A stretch of DNA of 34,495 nt from contig JALVEG010000216.1 of the NCBI GenBank assembly GCA_027031145.1, forward strand, positions 1 through 34,495. The letters run 5' to 3'. The DNA is from Saprospiraceae bacterium (GTDB lineage: Bacteria > Bacteroidota > Bacteroidia > Chitinophagales > Saprospiraceae). The position numbers were made by a program, and so were the translations under genes. Under the pieces are notes generated by a model. It had not been told where the DNA came from. It did no database searches and saw only the letters and a list, made by a program, of their open reading frames with translations. Of this stretch, positions 16,848 to 26,900 are shown in pieces. The stretch's first letter is position 1. The number at the start of each line of letters is the position of its first letter.

Positions 16848-17351
16848 ATGGGATGGTTAAAACGATTATTTTTTGGAGCTAAATCTACTGTAAAATCAGC
16901 TGCTGATCAAGTTTCCGAAGCAGGTGATGATTTATTGGATAAAGCTAAGGACACTTTTGATGACGTTACAGATGTAGCCGGTGATATGATAGAAAAAGGA
17001 AAAGACATTACGGAAGAAACTGTTGAAAAAGTTAAAGATTTTAGCTCGGATGCTATTGAAAAAGCTAAAGATGTATTAGATGATGCCGGTGAAGTAGCTG
17101 ATAAAATTGTTGAGAAAGGTAAGGATATCACAAAAGATGTAATGGAAAAAGCTGAGGATATTGGTGAAAAAGTTGTCGAAAAAGCTAAAGATACTTTTGA
17201 AGATGTAACTGAAGTAGCAAAAGATGCAATGGAGAAAGGTAAAGAAATTGTAAATTCTGTTGTCGAAAAAGAAGATGCAGTGAAAGAGGATTTGGCGGAT
17301 AAAGTAGAAGATGTTAAAGATGAAATTAAAGACGTTGAAGATAAAGCCTGA
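16848..17351 (+). CDS. LEA/YtxH-like amphipathic repeat protein
   Basis: This protein has 167 residues from the ATG at 16848 (MGWLKRLFFGAKS). An in-frame ATG at 16812 would add 12 residues and cannot be excluded. After ~30 residues come three aligned 40-residue repeats at about 31-70, 71-110 and 111-150. Each begins [DE]KAKD, has a ....EKGK.I. element near position 19, and ends with a charged stretch. The composition is dominated by K, D, E, V and A with no proline in the repeats, as expected of long amphipathic helices. This resembles group 3 LEA proteins and YtxH/apolipoprotein-like repeats, which are linked to desiccation or membrane stress. Function here is inference. The N-terminal WLKRLFF patch could be a membrane-interaction helix. 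The repeats are also visible in the DNA as three 120-bp units. Confidence 0.85.
   Translation: MGWLKRLFFGAKSTVKSAADQVSEAGDDLLDKAKDTFDDVTDVAGDMIEKGKDITEETVEKVKDFSSDAIEKAKDVLDDAGEVADKIVEKGKDITKDVMEKAEDIGEKVVEKAKDTFEDVTEVAKDAMEKGKEIVNSVVEKEDAVKEDLADKVEDVKDEIKDVEDKA
16938..17297 (+). repeat. Three 120-bp in-frame tandem repeats inside the LEA-like gene
   Basis: Units are 16938-17057, 17058-17177 and 17178-17297, each encoding 40 residues and each starting GATAAAGCTAA or GAAAAAGCTAA. The first and third are closest at the protein level (KAKDTFDDVTDVA against KAKDTFEDVTEVA). Internal duplication is the likely origin. Confidence 0.85.
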
Positions 17352-17386
17352 TTTCTTTTAATATCCATGATCTTTCTTGTTTTATA

Positions 17387-17406
17387 TCTACACAGGTATA
17401 ATTATT
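17387..17406 (+). promoter_or_regulatory. ATCTACACAGGTATAATTAT motif
   Basis: This is a further copy of the recurrent motif, with one change in the centre (ACAG for TCAG). It lies 36 nt after the LEA-like gene and more than 500 nt ahead of the giant gene's ATG. It may therefore belong to the LEA-like gene's 3' end rather than to the giant gene's promoter. Confidence 0.35.
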
Positions 17407-17542
17407 TAACCGAAAAAAAACATTTTTTTGCTATATTTTATCTTTTTTTAGATGTAACTCCTTTAGTGTCATGTCAAAGATATAGTTGTTGGTGCTCAAA
17501 ATCACCCTGTTTGAATAGATTAATATAAAATTAGATATTTTG

Positions 17543-17587
17543 GGAATATGAATCCTATTTTATCGGATAAATCAGGATTCATATTCC
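17543..17587. repeat. 14-bp perfect inverted repeat in the giant gene's leader region
   Basis: GGAATATGAATCCT (17543-17556) is exactly complementary to AGGATTCATATTCC (17574-17587) across a 17-nt loop. Pairing can continue outward by about three positions including one G-T. There is no T tract after it, so it is not a standard intrinsic terminator. Confidence 0.75.
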
Positions 17588-17797
17588 TAATTAATCCAAT
17601 TTATTATTAACATATAGTAAAAATTGTTATAAATATTTTTCATATCTATATTAATAATATGCATCAAATTATGATTATTAATCGTATGAATATAATATTT
17701 ATTCATATGTTTAATTTAAGGAAATTCAATGATTTAAAGATAAAAAAAGACTAAATATTAAGTTTTTACTGTTTTATTTATTTTTTACCTCAAAAAT

Positions 17798-17829
17798 TTT
17801 GTTATTATTCACTAAAATTTATACCTTTA
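17798..17829 (+). promoter_or_regulatory. Promoter of the giant T9SS gene
   Basis: TTTG ending at 17801 and TACCTTTA at 17822-17829 are separated by 20 nt. This fits the Bacteroidota sigma-A layout (-33 TTTG, ~20 nt, -7 TAnnTTTG) with one mismatch at the last base. Transcription would start around 17835, leaving a leader of about 85 nt before the ATG at 17921. Confidence 0.55.
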
Positions 17830-17865
17830 CCCCTGATATATCCGAATAAACTTTTTATTTGGAGT

Positions 17866-17919
17866 ATGTCGTATGTAAAAAGACGAAATTTAAAATTAAT
17901 AAACCAAAACTCAATCTGA
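17866..17919 (+). CDS. Possible 17-codon leader ORF
   Basis: ATG at 17866 opens a 17-residue frame (MSYVKRRNLKLINQNSI) whose TGA at 17917-17919 is separated by one base from the ATG of the giant gene. GGAG lies only one base before this ATG, too close for an ideal Shine-Dalgarno. The arrangement suggests translational coupling, but chance is a serious alternative and I rate it as speculative. Confidence 0.2.
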   Translation: MSYVKRRNLKLINQNSI

Positions 17920-17920
17920 G

Positions 17921-20900
17921 ATGAAACTTAGAAACTTATTCTATGTTGTAATGCTGTTTTTATTGGCGATTACAAATATTGATGCACAGGAATGGACAAA
18001 AAACTTACCTCAAAAAGATCCTTCCGAATTAACCTTTTTTGATTATCAAAATGCATTTTATCAGTACTGCGATGAACTGGGAGTTGATGAAGGCTATTAT
18101 TTTGATGAATATGGCGAAAAGCATAAAATGGCCGGTTGGAAGCAATTCAAAAGATGGGAATGGTTTTGGGAACAACTTATAGATCCAAAAACAGGAAAGT
18201 TTCCAAATTTTAGTGCTGAAGATATGGTGCGCAAATACTATAATCCGCCACAACAATTGCCGAATGGATTAGCAACGGCTACATGGACATCCCTCGGTCC
18301 TATTTCTTCCGGTGGAGGATATGCAGGATTAGGTAGAATTAATTGTATAGCCTTTCACCCGACGGATAACAATACATTTTGGGTGGGAACTCCGGCAGGA
18401 GGAATTTGGAAGACTACAAATGGTGGTTCTTCATGGACAGTGTTGAATAATGGAACAGGTGTACTGGGAGTCAGTGATATTGTTATTCCTTCCGACTATG
18501 CTGCATCTCATACCATTTATATTGCAACAGGGGATAGAGATGCTACCGATAACAGAAGTATTGGTGTACTAAAGTCAACAGATGGAGGAGTTACCTGGAA
18601 CACAACAGCTTTAAATTATAATCTTTCACAAAACCAACTGGTAACAAGATTATTGCTTGATCCAAATGATGATAATACTTTAATAGCAGTAACTAAAGAC
18701 GGAGTGTTCAGAACCACAGACGGAGGTACGACTTGGCCAATGATTAGCAATCCTGCTTATTATTTTATAGATATGGAATATAAACCGGGAGATTTTAATA
18801 CTTTGTATGGCGCAACCAGATCCAGTGGAGATATTTGGAGAAGTACTGATGGAGGAGTTAATTGGACACGAGTTTTAAATAGTGCCGGTTCAAGAGTTGA
18901 ATTGGCTGTTTCTCCTGCTAATGCTTCCGTTGTTTATGCATTAGTAGGAGCGCCAGATAATAGCTTGTTTGGTGTCTATAAATCAACTAATAGTGGTGCT
19001 TCTTTTTCTTTGGTATATGATGGATCACTAGCCAATCATAATTTATTAGGTTATTATACAGACCAAAGTGGTTCAGGAGGTCAAGCTTTCTATGACCTGT
19101 CTTTGGAGGTTTCCAATACAGATGCTAATACTGTATTTGTGGGGGGAGTAATAACATTTAAATCTACTGATGGGGGCACAACATTTAATGCGATTAGTTG
19201 TTGGACCGCAAGCAATACATACAACTCTGCCGGGGTTCCGGTTGTTCATGCTGATAAACATAAATTACAGTACAGGTCAAATGGGGATTTATTTGAATGT
19301 AATGACGGTGGAGTTTATATTTCTAACGATAATGGTAGTACCTGGACTGATAAAACCAATGGTATGGTGATAAGTCAAATGTATAGACTTGGTGTGTCTC
19401 AAACAGTGGCTACAGAAACTCAATGCGGATTGCAGGATAATGGTACAAAGTTAATCACAGGAGGTGTTTGGTCAGATGTAAGGGGTGGTGACGGTATGGA
19501 ATGTATTATTGACTATACCGATGTAAATGTTCAATACAATACTTATACAAATGGTAAAATTGATCGAACGGATAATCATTGGATGAATTCTCATAGTATA
19601 AAACCTACAGGTTCTGATGGTGCTTGGGTTACTCCTTATGTTCTTGATCCTGTTGATCACAATACTGTTTATGCCGGTTATCAACATATTTATAAATCAA
19701 CCGATAAAGGAGAAAACTGGAGTATTATTTATAATCTCGATTCCGGTGATAAATTCAGAGCTCTGGCAGTAGCACCCTCAAACACACAGTATATTTATGC
19801 TTCTGAGCCTTATACTCTATGGAAAACAACTGACGGAGGTACAAACTGGACAGATATTACAACAGGTTTGCCCGGTGGTTTTATTACATACATAGCAATT
19901 AAAAATGATGATCCCAATACCGTTTGGGTTACCTTGAGTACTTATACCGGAAATTCCGTGTATCAAACTACTGATGGCGGTAGCAATTGGACAAATATTT
20001 CTACAGGATTGCCTGCCGTTCCTGTTAATACGATAGTTCAGGATAAATTGGTAACAGATCAGGTTGATTTATATGCAGGTACATATAATGGTGTTTATTA
20101 TAAAGCAGGTGCTGCTAATTGGGCTCCTTTTAACGGAGGTTTACCAAATGTGGATGTTAGAGAACTGGAGATTTATTATGCACCTAATCCATCCGATAGC
20201 AAACTAAGAGCCGCTTCTTATGGAAGAGGACTTTGGGAAACGCCGATTATTGCACCTTGCTCAGTTACAATCACACAAAGCGATGAAGGTGATTGCAATG
20301 ATAATGGCACAGGATCCAACGCCGCTGATGATTGGTTCGATATTACTTTCAATGCTACTGCTGTAAGTAGTGTTTCAACTCAGTATCAGGTTGTATTGAA
20401 TGCAAATGCTGACGGCACGGGTGGTACTGTATTAGGCACATCCGATTACGGAACAGCTATTACTGTAGGCACATCGAGCAATCCTCCTTTTGTTGCAGAT
20501 GGTGCTACTACTTATAATATAACAATAAGAGATGCTACAAATAATACATGTCATGCTGATTATACAACTACTCCGGTAGCAAGTTGTTCGAACGCAATAG
20601 CGGATTGTTCTCAATTATTTATTTCACAATATGGAGAACCCAGTAGTGGTAATGGAAAATATATTGAGATTTATAACCCTACAAATGCTACGGTTGATTT
20701 GAGTAATTATAAGATTTGGAAAATTTCAAACGGTGGTAACTGGCCGGAAGCTACTATTAATTTAAACGGTGAAAGTATCGCCGCATATGATGTTTTTGTT
20801 ATAGCAAACAATTCTATGGATGTCCCGGGAGCAGACAAATATTCAGGCTCTATCAGTTTTAACGGTGATGATGCTATGGGTTTAGCATACAATGGAGGAA

Positions 20901-23900
20901 GCGGCTCAACCTTTAGTTTAATTGATGCCATAGGAGAGGATGGACCTGATCCCGGTAATGGTTGGGATGTAGCGGGAATTACCAATGCTACAAAGAATCA
21001 CACTTTGGTAAGAAAATCAACTGTCAAAGTTCCCAATACCGACTGGGATGCTTCGAGAGGAACAAATACATCTGATTCCGAATGGGAAGTTCAAACTTAT
21101 AATCAAAATGACTTGGGATCACATACTAGTGATTGTTATACTCCTCCTGTTTGTTCTTTGACTGATGCAGGACTTGACAATGTAAATTGTAATAATAATG
21201 GCACAGGAAATAATAGTAGTGATGACTATATAACTTTTACTCTTGATCCCCAAGGACAAAATACCGGTACTACTTACAATGTAACAGTTCCGTCCGGATA
21301 TACAGTCACTCCTACTTCGGGAACGTATGGAGCTTCAACTCCAACATTATTCCAACTAAATAACGGAAGTGCAGGTGGTGGAGATGTAACTGTAACAATA
21401 ACAGATGCTGATGATAGTGATTGTACTTTGGATGTTACGGTTACCGACCCCGGCTCTTGTTCTGTTACCATATATATTGACAATCATGGTGGACCGACAA
21501 TTGCAGATCCTTGTACTTGTGCAGGAGACGGATTATTTGATGAGGAAGTAGTTGTACATTCAAACCCCGGTGAGACATGGACAGTATCAGCCAATACAGG
21601 TTACCTTGATCCAAATACACTAGTAGAATTTACAGTTGGTACAACTTTGACTGAAATTAGTCCCGGAGTATATTCTTTGGTGGGCAAGCATAGAGATGAT
21701 ATCGGATATGATTTAACAGTCCAGGGAGGACCTGCCGGAGTAACACCTATTATTTTATCAATAAATAATCTATGTTGGTATCCTGATCCAAGTATTACGG
21801 GATTGGATAATCAATATTGTGAAAATGATCCTGCAGTAACTCTGACAGGAAGTGCTCAATTGGGAGACGGTAGTGGTCCTGCTCCGGAAGAATCTCATGA
21901 TTTTTCAATAAATGGAGTTGGTGGAGCTACTCAATTTGATCCTGCAGCATTGGGAGCCGGTTCTTACCAAGTGATATATACATTTGATGCTGAAGATGAC
22001 GATCCCGATGAACATCATCCCGGTTGTGTTGCTTATGATACAATGGATGTAGTTGTAAATGCATTGCCAAATGTAGTTGCAGCAAGCAACAGCCCAATAT
22101 GTGAAGGTGAAGACATTTTGTTACAAGAGACAGGAGGAGAAGCTGATACCTGGAGTTGGACGGGTCCAAACGGCTTTACATCAACTGATCAAAATCCGGT
22201 AATTTCAGATGCTACTGTTGCAGCTTCAGGGACATATACAGTGGTTGGTACCAATAGTACTACTGGATGTGAAAATGAAACAACTGTTGATGTAGTAGTT
22301 AATCCAAAGCCTGATGAACCTGTTGTTGATGATATTACGGTTTGTGAAGGAGAGAGTACTTTAATAGTACCACAACAAACCGGTGGTGGCGGCGGAACGC
22401 CAACCTGTGGGTTAACAGGAGATGTTAGTATTACAGGTATTATGGATGGACCATTGACAGGAGGTGTTCCCAAATTTGTTGAATTATACGTTCATAATAC
22501 AACAGACTTTACTGGTTGGTCTGTCAGAAATCATAATAATGGAGGTGCCGGAGTATCAAATGAAACCGATTTATCTTCATTGGGTACAATAAATGCAGGT
22601 GAATATGTATATGTGATAAGATGGGGGAATAATGGTGCAAATGAACAGGCATTTTTGGATTGGTTCGGATTGACACAAGCCGAGTATGATGCAATGAATA
22701 CAATAGCAGGTCCTGCACCTAATGTTAACGGCGATGATGCTGTTACTTTATTCGACGGAACAAATATAATAGATCAATATGGAGTAGTTGGAGTTGACGG
22801 AACTGGACAGACTTGGGAATATAAAGACGGTTGGGCATACAGGAATAATGAAACAGGACCTGACGGAACTAATTTTGACGATACGGAATGGACTTACAGT
22901 GGACCGGATGCTCTGGACGGAGAAACTTCAAATGCTACGGCACAAACTCCATTCCCGATAGGAACATATACCTGTTCTACTGTAACCGGTGATGCTCTTT
23001 TCAATTTTTATACCGATGCAGCATTAACAAATTTAGTGGCTGGTCCGGCAACTTCTTATGACCCGGGAACTACACCGGCTAATAGTCCACAATCTATTTG
23101 GGTAACTCAAATAGATACTACTTCAGGTTGTGAAAGTGATGCTGTAGAAGTTGTAGTTACGGTATATGAACAACCGAGTGCAGATGCCGGAGACAATCAG
23201 TTTTTCTGTGATCTGCCTGCCAGTATTCAACTGAATGCTACTGCAAATTATGACGGACAATGGACAACTACAGGAGCAGGAACTATTGCATATGCAACAA
23301 ATACTTCCACTACTTATTCTCCTGTTGCTGCCGATTTGGGTACAACTGTGATAATGACCTGGACAACAGGTTCTCCGGCAGGTGCAACTTGTGAAGCTGC
23401 TGTCGACAGTATGGGTGTGACTTTTGTACCACCTACGGAAGATGCTGAATTTTCTTATACACAGGATGAATATTGTCCTGAAGACGGCAATCCCACAGTA
23501 ACTCATACAACTGGAGTAGATGGTATTTATACATGGGAAGCAATTGATCCCAATAATAATCTGGTTATCGATAAACATACCGGAGAGATAGACATGAATG
23601 CCAGTGATTGGGGAATTTATGATATAACCAATACAGTTGATGGCAGGGGAAATCTTATAATAACAGGAGTAATCGATGGTCCTATTACGGGAGGCTTACC
23701 CAAAGCGATTGAACTTTATGTGGTTAAAGATATAACAGACCTAAGCAGATATGGATTGGAAAGCGCTAATAATGGTAATGGTTCAGCAGGAACACCTGAA
23801 TATACATTTCCTGATGATGCTGTTGCAGCCGGAACATATATTTGGGTTGCAACTGAAGCACTTCAATTCAATAATTTCTTTGGAGAAGATCCTACATATA

Positions 23901-26900
23901 CCAATGGTGTTGCTTCCATTAACGGAGACGATGCCATCGTATTGTATAATGATGGTCAGGTAATAGATGTTTTTGGTGATGTAAATACCGATGGTACGGG
24001 ACAACCGTGGGAGTATAAAGATGGTTGGGCATACAGAAATAATAATACCGGACCTGACGGTACTTTGTTTGATTTAGATAATTGGAGTTTCTCCGGTCCT
24101 GATGCATTGGATGGAGAAACTTCAAATGCAACAGCCCAAACACCATTTCCAATGGGATCATTTACAACAACTTTTAGCGCATCCTGTGATGCCAATACTC
24201 ATACGGAAAGAATTACAGTTGGAGATATAGAACCTCCGACTGTAAATTGTCCTGCAGATCAGACGGTATATTTAGATCCCGGAGATTGTGGAGTATTCTT
24301 ATGGTATGATGATCCTGATGTGATAGATAATTGCTCAGGAGATCCTGTGATCACTAAAATAGCAGGTCCGGACAAAGGAAGTGAATTCACATTGCTGGGT
24401 AGTCCATATACAATAGAGTTTGAAGTATATGATGCAAATGGCAATGGACCTGTAAATTGTTCATTTGATATAGCTATAGAAGGATATCCAAATCCTCTTG
24501 ATGGAGTGATGGCGTGCAATGATGTTGTAAAAGTATCATTGGATTCCAATTGTGTTGTTCAAATGAATGCTGATAATTTCCTTGAAGGAGGTCCATATCA
24601 TTGTTATAATATGTTCCAGGTATATGTAGATGATCCTGCTTATTCCGGAGTAAATGTTACAAATGAAAAAATACATCTGGATCCCGGTACGTATATGGTG
24701 ACCGTTGCAGATGCAGCCAATGGCAATAATTCTTGTATGACTACTATGATAGTACAAGATAAACTTGAGCCTACACTTGAATGTAATTGTCCTGCTGGAG
24801 GCTTGTTCCCAGAAGGTTCGGAATGGTCTGAACCTATAAATGGCAAATTCTTCTGGAATGATAAAATGTTTGATATTCATAATAATTGTTATAATTTTGG
24901 ATCTGAGGAATTCCTGCCGGGACATGATTTCCACTATTATGATGTTTATCCGGTTCAAGTATCAGCTGACGGAGATTATAGCCTGATAATGACAGATGAT
25001 AATAGTAAAGCGATTTTAGGTGTATATGAAGATAATTTCAACTCTGCCGAAGTATGCAATAATCTGATATGGGGAGATGGTGGTTATTACAATTTCTTCG
25101 GTTCATTTTATGTTGAACCAAATACCACTGTTACTCTTGAAGCAGGAAAACAATATTATATAGTTGTTTCTGATTTTGATAGTGGTTTTAAAGGAAAATA
25201 TACACTTGAAATGATTCCGCCAACCGGAGCTCAGATATATTTCACTCAATCAATTTATGATGATAAGTGTGTATTGTACGGTTGTTATAATCCTAAAAAA
25301 GATTATTCAGATAAATTTGAGATTCCTGAGGTTATTGACAATTGTGATATAGCTAATCCTGTATTGATTTCATCCGAATTTGTAGATAGTGATAATTGCG
25401 GAATACAAAAATTGGTTAATACATGGCAAACAACCGATTTGGGTGGAAATGTTGCTACGTGTACACAGGAATATGTTTTCCAAGGCTTAACTCTTGGTAA
25501 ATTGGAATGGCCTAAAAATTATGACAATCTGCCATTTAACAATCCGATGTTGGAATGTGACGGTTTATATCCGTTAGACGAAAATGGAAATCCAAGTCCT
25601 TATAATAAAGGTGGATTGGAAGGAACAGGTAAACCTAAAGGTTTTGGTAATACTTGTGCAGCGGAAATTTTTTATTATGATGAAGTCCATCCGTTGGATT
25701 GCGGAACTAAAATATTAAGACATTGGACTTTGGTTGATGATTGTACAGGAGCTGTTTATACTCATACACAAATAATCAGAATTACTGATACAACCGCTCC
25801 AACATTTATGGTACCTGATAATATTGAAGCAAAAACCAAAGCTTATATATGTAATTCAAATATAGAAGTACCTGCGATCATGCATCTTGAAGATAATTGC
25901 TGTACAGATTTGAAATGGTGGGTAACCACTGACATGGGATTTGATATCTCAGGTGATATAAACGGAAACGGTTATGTTGATGCTAATGAAACATGGACAT
26001 TATTGAATGTTCCGACAGGTACATATGAATTGTGTTATCATGCTGTTGATTGCTGTGATAATCAAACAGATCAATGTATTACTATCCATGTATTTGATGG
26101 TAATCCTCCGATTGCAGTATGTGAGCAATACAAACAAGTAAGTTTAACCGCAATGGGCAACGCAAGAGTATATGCTCTTGATTTTGATTCAGGATCATTT
26201 GACAATTGTAATCCTGTTTACTTTAAAGTATTGAGAGTAGGAGACGATCAGAATTATGATGGAGGTTGTGAAAATCTTAACGGAGATGACAGACCTGCAA
26301 CTGCTACAATAGATGTTTGGTATGATGATGAAGTATCTTATTGTTGTGAAGATGCCCAAAGTGAAGTTATGACCTCATTGAGAGTATTTGATGTGGATCC
26401 CGGAGCAGGACCTGTATATCCAAGTAGAATGGAGCCGGGTGGAGACTTATATGGACATTATAATGACTGCTGGAGTATTGTTAAAGTTGAATGCAAAATA
26501 CCACCTGCTTTGGATTGTCCTCCTGTATCAATATCATGTGAAGAAAGTCTGGATCCAAATGAGAATCCAAAATTATGGCCAAATGTGATCAGTGTATGTG
26601 GATATGAATTGGATTATAGTGATAACAGAGATATGGGAATATGCGGAGCTAATATAGTAAGAACATGGACAGCGACCGGATGTGGAAAAGCAACACAATG
26701 CAAACAAAAGATAAGTATTGAAACAACAGAGCCATTTGATCCATGTACAATCAAATTCCCAAGGGATGTAAAAGCAGATTGTTCTAAAGAATTGAGAGAC
26801 GGTGGCGAGCCAAAATGGGATGAGAATCCATGTAATATTGTGACTGCAGAGATTATTAATGAAGATACATTCAAATTTGTAGATGGAGCATGTTATAAAA

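Larger units (their letters stand above)
17352..17920. other. 569-bp leader region of the giant T9SS gene
   Basis: No protein gene of normal size is present. The region holds one copy of the ACxCAGGTATAAT motif (17387-17406), a poly-A/poly-T stretch near 17414-17430, a 14-bp perfect hairpin (17543-17587), a weaker TATGAATA/TATTCATA inverted repeat (17685-17707), a good promoter (17798-17829) and a 17-codon ORF that stops 1 nt before the giant gene. It is more AT-rich than neighbouring coding DNA. Confidence 0.7.

Noticed and set aside
16907..17368. Long minus-strand open frame opposite the LEA-like gene
   Set aside because: Its Ser/Thr-rich product is the mirror of the 40-residue K/D/E repeats. 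The plus-strand protein has sensible composition and a proper start.
23123..23578. Minus-strand open frame of 151 codons inside the giant gene
   Set aside because: The product is rich in Cys, Ser and Ile with no domain logic. It is explained by low stop density opposite a Thr/Asp-rich repeat protein.
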